NCBI GenBank assembly: GCA_019120075.1
Contig: DWVT01000208.1
Span: 1 to 40,935 of the forward strand
Length of the DNA stretch: 40,935 bases
Source: Candidatus Mediterraneibacter excrementigallinarum
Lineage (GTDB): Bacteria; Bacillota; Clostridia; Lachnospirales; Lachnospiraceae
Reading direction: 5' to 3'
Positions 1-7,557 of the stretch are shown in pieces. Made by a program: the position numbers and the translations under genes. Each line of letters starts with the position of its first letter. The stretch's first letter is position 1. The notes under the pieces were generated by a model. The model was given only the letters and a program-made list of their open reading frames with translations. It made no database searches and had not been told where the DNA came from.

Positions 1-82
1 TAATGTGCAGCCCTCCCTCTTTTTAGCCCTATTATAGACTGTAAGATTGGAAGTTGCAATGAAATCTGGTATGATTGTGTCA

Positions 83-278
83 ATGGGGCCTGACCCCCAT
101 GAGTACGGTTTTCAGAATATTCTGAAGATAAGAAATACAAGACAAAACGGAGTATGCGCAGGGATTCGGAGATGTATTATGTCAGCTAAAGCTGACCCGA
201 ATCCCGCGCCAAGACTCGCGAGCGAGTCTTGAAAGAAAATTGAGAGGAAGGAGAGAGGCGGACTTTGCAGGTCCGCTT
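83..278 (+). promoter_or_regulatory. structured leader upstream of azlCD
   Basis: The 295 bases before azlC hold no convincing gene but are rich in inverted repeats. There is ATGGGG/CCCCAT (83-88/95-100) and a perfect 16-bp palindrome TTCAGAATATTCTGAA (111-126). A two-storey stem follows: GGGATTCGG (161-169) pairs with CCGAATCCC (197-205) and encloses GTCAGCT/AGCTGAC (181-187/190-196). Then come AAGACTCG/CGAGTCTT (211-218/223-230) and GCGGAC/GTCCGC (258-263/271-276). The last stem ends about 20 nt before the azlC start. I recognise no known riboswitch and no T-box signature. Regulation of azlCD by this leader is inference; it could also be a dispersed repeat. Confidence 0.45.
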
Positions 279-295
279 CTGTACAGAGGAAAAAC

Positions 296-1048
296 ATGCA
301 GTCAGAATCAACCGTTTTACAGTCAGAACAGGCTGTTACAAAATCCCGGATACTAAAAAAGGCGTTTAAAGCAGCCTTTCCCTATACTATACCGATCTTT
401 GCGGGCTTCTGGTTTCTCGGCATTACATACGGGATCTATATGAACGTGTCCGGGTTCAGTTTCCTGTATCCGATGCTCATGAGCATTACGATTTTTGCCG
501 GATCCATAGAATTTGTCACCGTCAACATGCTTCTCGGGGCGTTTGATCCTCTGCAGGCGTTTGCCATGACGCTGATGATCAATGCGAGGCATCTGTTTTA
601 CGGAATCTCCATGCTGGATAAATTCCGGGGAATGGGGGGGAAAAAATTTTATCTGATCTTCGGAATGTGCGATGAGACATTTTCCATCAATTATACTGCG
701 GATATCCCGGAAGATGTGGACAGGGGATGGTTCATGTTCTTTGTTACTCTTTTGAACCACCTGTACTGGTTCTCCGGCGCCACGCTTGGCGGAATCTTCG
801 GTTCCCTGATCAATTTCAGCACAGAGGGACTTGAGTTTGTCATGGTCGCCATGTTCGTGGTGATCTTCCTTGAGCAGTGGCTTAAAGAAAAGGACCATAC
901 GAGCTCGCTGCTGGGGCTGGGGATTTCTCTGCTCTGTCTGATCGCGTTTGGGGCAGACAGCTTTATCATTCCGGCGATGCTGGCGATCCTCGCAGTCCTG
1001 ACGCTGATGAGGAAACCGCTTGAGAAGAAGGAAGGAGGGGCAATATGA
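296..1048 (+). CDS. azlC: AzlC family branched-chain amino acid permease
   Basis: A 250-residue hydrophobic protein with several membrane segments and the AzlC signature region: a conserved N-terminal block around [23 protein letters not shown] (residues about 23-45), then the [15 protein letters not shown] and [17 protein letters not shown] segments. AzlC is the large subunit of the AzlCD (LIV-E type) exporter, which moves branched-chain amino acids and analogues such as azaleucine out of the cell. The start follows AGAGG by about 7 nt. The gene overlaps azlD by the ATGA at 1045-1048, so the two are translationally coupled. A charged tail follows the last membrane helix. Family assignment is firm; the exact substrate is not shown by sequence. 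Confidence 0.93.
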   Translation: MQSESTVLQSEQAVTKSRILKKAFKAAFPYTIPIFAGFWFLGITYGIYMNVSGFSFLYPMLMSITIFAGSIEFVTVNMLLGAFDPLQAFAMTLMINARHLFYGISMLDKFRGMGGKKFYLIFGMCDETFSINYTADIPEDVDRGWFMFFVTLLNHLYWFSGATLGGIFGSLINFSTEGLEFVMVAMFVVIFLEQWLKEKDHTSSLLGLGISLLCLIAFGADSFIIPAMLAILAVLTLMRKPLEKKEGGAI

Positions 1049-1374
1049 TGACACTGACACAACAGATCATTACAGTCGCAATGGTTGTCCTGGGGACAGC
1101 AGTCACCAGGTTCCTGCCGTTTCTGGTTTTCCCGTCGGGTAAGCCGACGCCGAAGTATGTACAGTTTCTCGGAAAATTCCTCCCTTCGGCAGTGTTCGGG
1201 CTTCTTGTCATCTACAGCCTGAAGGACGTGAGCGTCTTTGCGGGAAGCCACGGTATTCCGGAGATGATTTCCATTCTGCTGGTCGTCATCCTGCATGTGT
1301 GGAAGCGGCAGATGCTTTTGTCCATCGCGGGTGGAACAGTGTGCTATATGCTGCTGGTGCAATTTGTGTTTTGA
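1045..1374 (+). CDS. azlD: AzlD family branched-chain amino acid transport protein
   Basis: A 109-residue protein with three to four membrane helices. It has the typical small-subunit pattern: an N-terminal helix followed by a [16 protein letters not shown] loop, a short [18 protein letters not shown] segment, and two C-terminal helices. It starts inside the azlC stop codon (ATGA). AzlD partners AzlC in the two-component exporter. A strong terminator-like hairpin lies about 100 bp downstream (1474-1506), so azlCD is likely a bicistronic unit. No odd features are seen, and the length is normal for the family. Confidence 0.9.
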   Translation: MMTLTQQIITVAMVVLGTAVTRFLPFLVFPSGKPTPKYVQFLGKFLPSAVFGLLVIYSLKDVSVFAGSHGIPEMISILLVVILHVWKRQMLLSIAGGTVCYMLLVQFVF

Positions 1375-1473
1375 GGATGCACGGATCTTCGGAATGCTGT
1401 GCGTTCACGCTCTGAAAAACAATCTGTTCTTGACAACCAGTGGAAAATCGTTTATAGTAACTGTCATAGCAAG

Positions 1474-1506
1474 GGCGCTTGATCAACAGATCAGGTGCCT
1501 TTTTTT
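1474..1506 (+). terminator. rho-independent terminator after azlCD
   Basis: GGCGCTTGATC (1474-1484) pairs with GATCAGGTGCC (1489-1499), an 11-bp stem with two G-T wobbles and an AACA loop, followed by seven T. It lies 100 bp past the azlD stop and closes the operon. Confidence 0.88.
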
Positions 1507-1542
1507 GGTTACATAGATCAGGTATGAAAACAGATAAAAAGA

Positions 1543-1588
1543 AAACGAAGGCGTTTCTCTGCGGACAGCGGAAGAAACGCCTTCGTTT
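1543..1588. terminator. long perfect hairpin before the ATP-grasp operon
   Basis: The arms at 1543-1558 and 1573-1588 are 16-bp perfect complements (AAACGAAGGCGTTTCT on the left), with a 14-nt loop. The stem ends only 9 nt before the AGGAGGG ribosome site of the next gene. On the + strand the stem is followed by TATATTT, a weak U-run; on the - strand it is followed by a T-rich stretch. It may be a second terminator, or an attenuator or mRNA-stability element for the operon at 1615. Which of these it is cannot be decided from sequence. Confidence 0.6.
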
Positions 1589-1614
1589 ATATTTGCAGGA
1601 GGGAAGCGATCATT

Positions 1615-2937
1615 ATGAGAGAACTGATTGAACACACGGAGGGAATCAACCGTCTGATGGCGCGCTACGGCGTCAAATTCGGGATTTATAAAGGCGGTGA
1701 GTTCCATGAGCAGCTCTTTCCCTTTGACGCAATCCCCAGAGTCATCACCCACGAGGACTTCCAGCAGCTTGAAAAGGGACTGATCCAGCGTGTTGACGCC
1801 TTGAATCTGTTCCTGAATGATATATATGGAGAAAAGAAGATCATACATGACGGCGTGATCCCCGAGGAGTTTGTGTTTCTCTCCTCTGGTTATCTTCCTC
1901 AGTGCGAGGGGATCACGCCGCCAAAGAAAATATACAGTCATATTTCCGGGATCGATCTGGTGCTGGGGAAGGACGGGGAATGGTATATCCTTGAGGATAA
2001 TCTGAGGATTCCCTCAGGAGCATCCTATCCTATGATCGCCCGGGAAATCTGCAGACGGGTATCCCCGGCAACCTTCGGAAACAATTCTGTGGTGGACAAC
2101 AGAAATTATGCGTCCATGCTCCGGGAGACTCTGGACTGGGTAAACACAGGCGGCATCCCGGTGATCATGACTCCCGGGCGTTATAACGCGGCATATTTCG
2201 AACACTCCTATCTGGCGGAGCGGACAGGAAGCGAGCTTGCGGCCTGTACGGATTTGTTTGTGGAGGATAATCATCTCTATTACAGGGATTACCGGGGGAA
2301 AAAGCAGAAAGTGGGCGTGATCTACCGGAGGATCTCGGATGACTATCTGGATCCGATGACATTTCTGCCGGAGTCGCTGATCGGGATCCCGAATATCATG
2401 GATGTGTACCGAAGCGGCAATGTGGCAGTCGTGAACGCGCCCGGCAACGGCGTGGCGGATGATAAAGGAATCTATTATTTTGTCCCCAGAATGATCCGTT
2501 ATTATCTGGGGCAGGAGCCGATCCTGAAAAATGCGCCCACCTATCTGCCCTTTTATGAGGATGACAGGAAATATGTGATGGAACATCTGGAAAAACTGGT
2601 CATCAAGGATGTGGCAGAGGCAGGGGGCTACGGTGTAATCTTCGGAAATGAACTGAGCAGGGAGAAGCTTTCGGATTTAAAGAAGATCATTGAAAAAGAA
2701 CCCCGCCGGTTCATTGCCCAGGAGGTGATCGATTTCCAGGATATGGAGGTCATGGACGGAGAAGAAAAGGTACTGCGCAAGACAGACTTAAGGGCATTTG
2801 TCCTGTCGGGAGAGAAGACAAGAGTGTGGCCGAGCGGGCTGACAAGATTTTCAAGAAATGCAGACTCATTTGTAGTCAAATCATCACAGGGAGGAGGGTT
2901 TAAAGACACATGGGTGTTATCTCAATGGAAAAAGTAG
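1615..2937 (+). CDS. circularly permuted ATP-grasp amidoligase-like protein
   Basis: A 440-residue protein matching the DUF404/DUF407 (CP_ATPgrasp) family. Recognisable blocks are the N-terminal FPFDAIPRVI region, the GIDLVLGKDGEWYILEDNLRIPSG segment (about residues 112-136, carrying the E-D-N metal and nucleotide residues), YRRISDDYLDP, VNAPGNGVADDKGIY, and a C-terminal RPS-type segment (WPSGLTRFSRN). The family is predicted from comparative genomics to form an amide or peptide bond using ATP; the substrate is unknown. It starts after AGGAGGG at 1598-1603. The gene overlaps the alpha-E gene by 28 bp. An alpha-E protein and a transglutaminase-like protein follow, which is the classical partnership for this family. 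Confidence 0.9.
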   Translation: MRELIEHTEGINRLMARYGVKFGIYKGGEFHEQLFPFDAIPRVITHEDFQQLEKGLIQRVDALNLFLNDIYGEKKIIHDGVIPEEFVFLSSGYLPQCEGITPPKKIYSHISGIDLVLGKDGEWYILEDNLRIPSGASYPMIAREICRRVSPATFGNNSVVDNRNYASMLRETLDWVNTGGIPVIMTPGRYNAAYFEHSYLAERTGSELAACTDLFVEDNHLYYRDYRGKKQKVGVIYRRISDDYLDPMTFLPESLIGIPNIMDVYRSGNVAVVNAPGNGVADDKGIYYFVPRMIRYYLGQEPILKNAPTYLPFYEDDRKYVMEHLEKLVIKDVAEAGGYGVIFGNELSREKLSDLKKIIEKEPRRFIAQEVIDFQDMEVMDGEEKVLRKTDLRAFVLSGEKTRVWPSGLTRFSRNADSFVVKSSQGGGFKDTWVLSQWKK

Positions 2938-3584
2938 ACCATCTGTACTGGCTGGGACGTTATACGGAGAGGGTGTACACGACACTGCGGATGTTTTTTC
3001 ACATCTACGATAAAATGATCGAGCAGCCGGAGGGGATTTATGCAAAATACTGTGAGAGACTGAATATTCCGGATATTTATACTTCAAACCGGCAGTTTGT
3101 AAAGTCTTATCTATTCGGTGAGGACAATCTGGATTCTGTATATTCCAATATGAAACGGGCATACGATAACGCAGTGGTGCTCCGGGACGAACTGAGCAGT
3201 ACGGTACTGTCTTATGTGCAGCTTGCTCTGGATACATTTGAGTCCTGCAGGAAGACGACGGCGCCGCTTCTGGAACTGCAGCAGGTGATCGATTATCTGC
3301 TGGCTTTCTGGGGAGGCGCAGACGATTATGTGGAACAGGAAGACTGCCGCAATATCCTGAAGTGCGGAAAATATGTGGAGAGGCTGGATCTGTACATCCG
3401 ACTGAATTACCATACAAAATATCTGGAGAAAGAGTACAGGAAATTGTGCAACCGGCTGGAAAAGACAAACCTGAGTTATAAAAGAGAAAATCTGGAACGC
3501 CTGGAGGAGATCATCCTCCGGGAAGAGGACCAAAAGTCCTGTTATAAAGAAGCACTTGAGTGTCTTGGAGGGCTTTTTACATAG
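2910..3584 (+). CDS. alpha-E domain-containing protein (DUF403)
   Basis: A 224-residue, largely helical protein with the hallmark N-terminal block DHLYWLGRYTERVYTTLR (residues about 10-27), which fits the alpha-E (DUF403) family. Alpha-E proteins are nearly always encoded beside the CP_ATPgrasp gene, sometimes fused to it, and are thought to be part of the same peptide- or amide-forming complex. I chose the ATG at 2910 because GAGGAGGG lies 11 nt upstream; the in-frame ATG at 2925 would be too far from that site. The gene begins 28 bp inside the ATP-grasp gene, so coupled translation is likely. The family role is inferred from genome context, and no catalytic motif is known to me. Confidence 0.88.
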   Translation: MGVISMEKVDHLYWLGRYTERVYTTLRMFFHIYDKMIEQPEGIYAKYCERLNIPDIYTSNRQFVKSYLFGEDNLDSVYSNMKRAYDNAVVLRDELSSTVLSYVQLALDTFESCRKTTAPLLELQQVIDYLLAFWGGADDYVEQEDCRNILKCGKYVERLDLYIRLNYHTKYLEKEYRKLCNRLEKTNLSYKRENLERLEEIILREEDQKSCYKEALECLGGLFT

Positions 3585-3650
3585 GATGCTATATAAAAAC
3601 ATATGGATAAGCTGAGAAATTCAATGCCATAGGAAAGCCGAGGCTTATAG

Positions 3651-4481
3651 ATGAAGAAACTGAGATTTGAGTACAGTATGGAACTGAAGTTTTCGTCTCC
3701 GGTGAGCAGCCATTATTTTGCATTGCACTGCGTCCCCGGGGACTCTTTGCGGCAGAAGGTAGTGATGACGGAATGCAGGGTCAGGCCGTCGGACTATGCG
3801 AGCGAACTGGAGGACGGGTTCGGCAATCTGAAACTCAGCGGGTGTTGTGCGGCACCGCACGATTTTTTCTCCTATTGTGTGAAGGGCATGGTAGAGACGG
3901 AGGGGATGGGAGTCTGGAAAGGCCCTCTGCATCCCATGTACCGCTACCCGTCTGCATACACCCGATTTGAACCTGAGGTGGTCCGGTTTGCCAGGAAAGT
4001 TCTTGAGGTGTGTCGGAAGGAGTCGGCGGAGACAACGATGGAAAAAGCAGTCTGCGCCATGCACTATCTGCATGCGCACTTTGAATATATGCCGGGAGCG
4101 ACGGATATACGTACAACAGCAGCCCAGGCTCTGCGGCTCGGAAAAGGGGTATGCCAGGATTATGCCCATATCATGACTGCAGTGATGAGATATATGAAGA
4201 TTCCGGCGAGATATGTGACCGGACTTATGATCGGGGAAGGAGCGACTCATGCATGGACGGAGGTTTATACGGACGGTGGGTGGTACGGACTTGACCCGAC
4301 GAATGATCTGCATATCGATGAATATTATATTAACCTCGCCCATGGAAGAGACTACGGGGACTGTATTGTGGACAGGGGGATTTTTCTGGGAAATGCTTCC
4401 CAGGAGCAGAAAATTTATGTAAATGTGGAGGAGATCAAAGATGGTAGAAACAGTTGTGTCAATGGAACTGCCGGTGGATGA
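3651..4481 (+). CDS. transglutaminase-like cysteine peptidase family protein
   Basis: A 276-residue protein with an N-terminal beta-rich domain (transglutaminase N type, residues about 1-100) and a transglutaminase core. The catalytic Cys lies in RLGKGVCQDYAHIM, the His in GATHAWTEVY, and the Asp in GLDPTND, giving an intact Cys-His-Asp triad. Members that travel with CP_ATPgrasp and alpha-E genes are predicted to be peptidases or amidases acting on the product of the ligase. A GAGG lies about 7 nt before the start. The gene end overlaps the next start (4441) by 41 bp. No signal peptide is seen, so it is probably cytosolic. Confidence 0.9.
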   Translation: MKKLRFEYSMELKFSSPVSSHYFALHCVPGDSLRQKVVMTECRVRPSDYASELEDGFGNLKLSGCCAAPHDFFSYCVKGMVETEGMGVWKGPLHPMYRYPSAYTRFEPEVVRFARKVLEVCRKESAETTMEKAVCAMHYLHAHFEYMPGATDIRTTAAQALRLGKGVCQDYAHIMTAVMRYMKIPARYVTGLMIGEGATHAWTEVYTDGGWYGLDPTNDLHIDEYYINLAHGRDYGDCIVDRGIFLGNASQEQKIYVNVEEIKDGRNSCVNGTAGG

Positions 4482-5394
4482 GAAGCTGACGATCCGGAAG
4501 AACAGGGTCATGCCCATACATCCCACCGGGGAGGAAAAGAGGATCGCGATCGTGACGGGGACTCACGGAGACGAGCTGGAAGGGCAGTTTGTCTGTTATG
4601 AGCTGCTCCGCAGACTGAAGGCAGAGCCGGGGTATCTGAAAGGGATCGTGGACGTCTATCCGGCGCTGAACCCGCTGGGGATCGATTCGATCACAAGGGG
4701 GATTCCCATGTTCGATCTGGATATGAACCGGATCTTTCCGGGAAACGATGAGGGACCGATGATGGAGTCCCTGGTTTACAGACTCACAGAGGACCTGAAG
4801 GGGGCGGATCTGTGTGTGGATATCCATGCCAGCAATATTTTCCTCATGGAGCTCCCTCAGGTCAGGATCAACGAGCTTACGGCAAAGGAGCTGGTCCCTC
4901 TGGGTAAGAAGATCAATGTGGACTTTGTGTGGGTTCACGCGTCGTCCACAGTGCTTGAATCCACTCTGGCTTACAGCCTGAACAGTGTCGGTACGCCCAC
5001 TCTCGTGGTGGAGATGGGAGTCGGCATGCGGATCACGAAGGCATATGGCTATCAGCTTGTGGAGGGGATCCTGAACGTGATGAAAGAGATTGGAGTCTGG
5101 GAAGGGGCTGTCGGACAGGTCAGGACGCCTGTTGTATCCACGGATCGCGAGGTGGGATATCTCAACGCGGACAGCGCCGGCATCTATGTACCCCGGGTAA
5201 AGATCGGAGAGCATGTAGAAGAGGGAGATCTTCTGGGAGAGATTCTGAACCCGCTGACCGGAGACGTGGAGCAGGCCGTGACCGCTCCTATTCCGGGCAT
5301 GGTGTTTACCAGGAGAGAGTATCCGGTAGTCTACAGCGGCTCGCTTCTGGGACGGATCCTGGGAAGCAGAGAGGAAGGAGAGGCTGAATCATGA
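4441..5394 (+). CDS. M14 family AstE/AspA-like deacylase, apparently active
   Basis: A 317-residue zinc carboxypeptidase-fold protein of the succinylglutamate desuccinylase/aspartoacylase type. The zinc ligands are visible: H42 and E45 in GTHGDELEG, and H129 in CVDIHAS. DMNRIFPG (about 95-101) supplies the substrate-binding Arg, and VVEMGVG the likely catalytic Glu. The C-terminal part (about 235-305) has the barrel seen in AstE/AspA, with an APIPGMVFTRREYP turn. I chose the ATG at 4441 over the one at 4423 because GGAGGAGA (4427-4434) ends 6 nt before it. It overlaps the transglutaminase gene by 41 bp and the next paralogue by 4 bp. The enzyme probably hydrolyses an N-acyl or amide bond in the pathway built by the upstream ligase; the substrate is unknown. 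Confidence 0.88.
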   Translation: MVETVVSMELPVDEKLTIRKNRVMPIHPTGEEKRIAIVTGTHGDELEGQFVCYELLRRLKAEPGYLKGIVDVYPALNPLGIDSITRGIPMFDLDMNRIFPGNDEGPMMESLVYRLTEDLKGADLCVDIHASNIFLMELPQVRINELTAKELVPLGKKINVDFVWVHASSTVLESTLAYSLNSVGTPTLVVEMGVGMRITKAYGYQLVEGILNVMKEIGVWEGAVGQVRTPVVSTDREVGYLNADSAGIYVPRVKIGEHVEEGDLLGEILNPLTGDVEQAVTAPIPGMVFTRREYPVVYSGSLLGRILGSREEGEAES

Positions 5395-6326
5395 GAAAGA
5401 CAACAGTTTATACAATGGGATCCCCGTACCGGGAGAAGCTTACTGTCAGCGGATATTCCTTCGGACATGGAAGAAAAGCCGCCTGTATCGTCGGGAGCAT
5501 CCGGGGAAATGAGGTACAGCAGCTCTATGTGTGCTCGCAGATCATAAGGAAGCTGGGAGAACTGGAGGCGTCTCATTCTATCGCGTCAGACAAGGAAATA
5601 CTGGTGATACCTTCTGTGAACCATCACGCCATGAACATCGGGAAACGTTTCTGGCCGGTGGATAATACGGACATCAACCGTATGTTCCCGGGATATGATC
5701 AGGGAGAGACAACACAGCGGATCGCGGCAGGCGTGTTTGAGGCGGTAAAAGACTACGATTATGGCATACAGTTTGCAAGCTTCTACATGCCCGGTGACTT
5801 TATTCCCCATGTCCGCATGATGGATACAGGAAGACAGAATACCAGTCTTGCAGGGCTGTTCGGGCTGCCCTATGTCGTTGTACGAAAACCGAAGCCTATT
5901 GATACCACTACCCTTAATTATAACTGACAGATCTGGGATACCAATGCTTTCTCCGTGTATACGACAGAAACAGATTTTATCAATGAGGCGTCCGCGCGCC
6001 AGGCGGTGGCGGCGGTACTGCGGTTCCTGACCCGAATGGGGATTCTGAAGTATAACAGCCACAACGGATATATCTCCACTGTGATACAGGAGGAAGAACT
6101 TGCGTCTGTGAGGACCGCGGCAGGAGGGATTTACAGGAGACTGTGCCGCCCGGGAGATGAAGTGCAGATGGGAACTCCTCTCGCTGAGATCGTCCATCCT
6201 TACGAGGGAAATGTGATCTCCACGATACTCTCTCCCACAGAGGGGATCGTTTTCTTTACGCATAAAAAGCCGCTGGCAACGGAAAATGAAGTGGTATGCA
6301 AGATCATTCGCAGGCTGCATGGCTGA
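5391..6326 (+). pseudogene. second AstE/AspA-like M14 paralogue, interrupted by an in-frame TGA
   Basis: Two open stretches, 5391-5927 and 5928-6326, lie in the same frame and are separated only by the TGA at 5925-5927. Together they give about 311 residues that match the preceding gene end to end, including the C-terminal barrel. The residue at the stop follows TTTLNYN and precedes QIWDTNAFSVY; I judge it was Trp (TGG to TGA). The intact copy's zinc ligands are also missing: GTHGDE is replaced by GSIRGNE (Arg38 for His), and DIHAS by GIQFAS. It therefore looks like a non-catalytic paralogue even before the stop. The start overlaps the upstream stop (ATGA). No frameshift is needed. It could be a true truncation, a leaky UGA-C readthrough, or a sequencing error. 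Confidence 0.8.
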
Positions 6327-6430
6327 ACTGAAGCACGGCAGCGCGACGAGTGCGCATGCGGGCGGCGGTCAGGTGTGAGCTGTAACTGGACCAACCACTG
6401 ATGAAATGATAAAAGAGTCAGGTCTTACCC

Positions 6431-6459
6431 TGTACGTATATGGTCATAGGTGCTATAAT
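6431..6459 (+). promoter_or_regulatory. promoter with extended -10 before the 39-aa ORF
   Basis: TGCTATAAT (6451-6459) is a consensus extended -10. A weak -35 (TGTACG, 6431-6436) lies 17 bp upstream of TATAAT. It sits 45 bp before the start at 6504. The stretch 6327-6430 between the M14 remnant and this promoter shows nothing else. Confidence 0.6.
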
Positions 6460-6503
6460 ACAGTCATAACATATTGTTCGGATGTTTACCGGGAGGTGAG
6501 CGT

Positions 6504-6623
6504 ATGGATGTATTGGGATTTGTACTCTTTATACTCGCATGCGGAGGCGTAGCAGCTGCAATGCTCCTGCGCGGAAAGGCGTGGAAAGACTTTACGGACA
6601 GCGTGACGGATAAGAAAGAGTGA
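6504..6623 (+). CDS. small single-span membrane protein, 39 aa
   Basis: An unrecognised 39-residue ORF with a clear GGGAGGTGAG ribosome site 3-12 nt upstream and its own extended -10 promoter. Residues about 3-22 form one hydrophobic helix (VLGFVLFILACGGVAAAMLL), followed by a basic and acidic tail (RGKAWKDF...TDKKE). A bidirectional terminator follows at 6673-6716. Promoter, ribosome site and terminator together make it a real gene, although no function can be given. It may be a small membrane-associated regulator or accessory subunit. Confidence 0.6.
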   Translation: MDVLGFVLFILACGGVAAAMLLRGKAWKDFTDSVTDKKE

Positions 6624-6672
6624 ATGTCCGGGCGAAGAAAAGCCGTAGAAATGAAAAAACGTCAGAGAACAG

Positions 6673-6716
6673 AAAAGAGAAGCACAGGCTTTTAAGGGAG
6701 CAGGCGCTTCTCTTTT
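6673..6716. terminator. bidirectional terminator
   Basis: AAAAGAGAAGC (6673-6683) and GCTTCTCTTTT (6706-6716) are perfect 11-bp inverted arms. T-runs on both strands suit the convergent 39-aa ORF (+) and DUF2798 gene (-). Confidence 0.75.
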
Positions 6717-6732
6717 CGTATTCTTTATTTGA

Positions 6733-7227
6733 TTATGCGCATTCCTCTGCCGCTGCGGCTGCGGATCCTGCACGTCTGAAGATAAGCCGGAAGACAAAAC
6801 GTACAAACGGCCCTGCGTAACACATCTGCCAGAAGAACGCCATCGGGAAGTTCAGAGCGACAGTCTGGAGCCATACCGGGATAAGATTTGTTCCGGCATT
6901 TTTGAAAAGAAGTGTCGCAACAAAACTCATCAGCGGGCACATCCACATGACAGACACAGCAGAAATCGCAAGTACCAGGTGGAACGGGTTCTCCTTTTCC
7001 GGATTGATAAGTTTAAACGCAGTCTTCTTCGCCATCTTTCCGACAAAGAAAAAGTCGAGGATAAAGGCAACGGGTGCCATGATCACAAGCTCGTGGAAAG
7101 CGGACAGAAAGACCGAAGAACTCATTCCTCCTGTACTCAGCGCGATATTGTAGCAGATCATCGCGTAGACCATGACAAATACCATAATGATCGTAAAGAT
7201 AACGTCTTCAAATTTTGTTCTGGGCAT
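6733..7227 (-). CDS. DUF2798 domain-containing membrane protein
   Basis: A 164-residue integral membrane protein with about four helices. It resembles DUF2798 proteins in having two related helical halves: the first around FEDVIFTIIMVFVMVYAMICYN (5-26) with a following SSVFLSAFHELVIMAPVAFIL, the second around FHLVLAISAVSVMWMCPLMSF and WLQTVALNFPMAFFWQMCYAGP. The Ala-rich tail (SAAAAAEECA) is probably not functional. On its strand the start is preceded by AGGAGG. It is alone on the minus strand and ends at the bidirectional terminator. The family role is unknown to me, and nothing in the context points to a partner. Confidence 0.8.
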   Translation of the reverse strand: MPRTKFEDVIFTIIMVFVMVYAMICYNIALSTGGMSSSVFLSAFHELVIMAPVAFILDFFFVGKMAKKTAFKLINPEKENPFHLVLAISAVSVMWMCPLMSFVATLLFKNAGTNLIPVWLQTVALNFPMAFFWQMCYAGPFVRFVFRLIFRRAGSAAAAAEECA

Positions 7228-7414
7228 AAAAAATCCTCCTTTAATAATGAATAAACAGGCAACTGAAATCCGTGTTGTTCGTTAATCATTCAGGAGAATG
7301 GACGTTTCCAATATAGACCGGGATTTTCTCAACGGGCAAGATTCTATCACATCTGTTCCAGCAAAGTCAAGACTTTCTTTCACATCATCCCCTCTGGAAA
7401 TTTTCCTGAAAATG

Positions 7415-7423
7415 TGCTATATA
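7415..7423 (+). promoter_or_regulatory. candidate extended -10 for the dehydratase operon
   Basis: In the 330-base divergent gap 7228-7557 the only clear signal for the + strand is TGCTATATA, an extended -10 about 135 bp before the start at 7558. The -35 position (7395-7400, TGGAAA) is poor. The minus-strand side holds the DUF2798 ribosome site. The rest of the gap shows nothing I can name. Confidence 0.4.
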
Positions 7424-7557
7424 TTTACTTTATGGTGCCTGGGAGAAGGTACCGCCGTCCTGCGCCTGCATGAAACGGCGGAAGCTGGACCCTGAGGCAG
7501 CACAGAGAAACTGTATATGAAATGCACAATAATAATGTAAGATCTGGAGGGAATACG

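Noticed and set aside
47..232. 61-aa open frame before azlC
   Set aside because: No ribosome site, covers the palindromes, and the peptide has no protein-like pattern.
83..278. T-box or known riboswitch before azlC
   Set aside because: No antiterminator-type T-box core or other conserved motif is visible.
353..1362. Long open frames antisense to azlCD
   Set aside because: They mirror the codon bias of the real genes and are His/Arg/Gln-rich without start signals.
3773..4176. Alternative open frames inside the transglutaminase gene
   Set aside because: Overlapping frames without ribosome sites; the catalytic triad lies in the chosen frame.
5925..5927. Selenocysteine at the in-frame TGA
   Set aside because: No convincing stem-loop follows the codon, the site appears to be Trp in the family, and TGA ends many other genes here.
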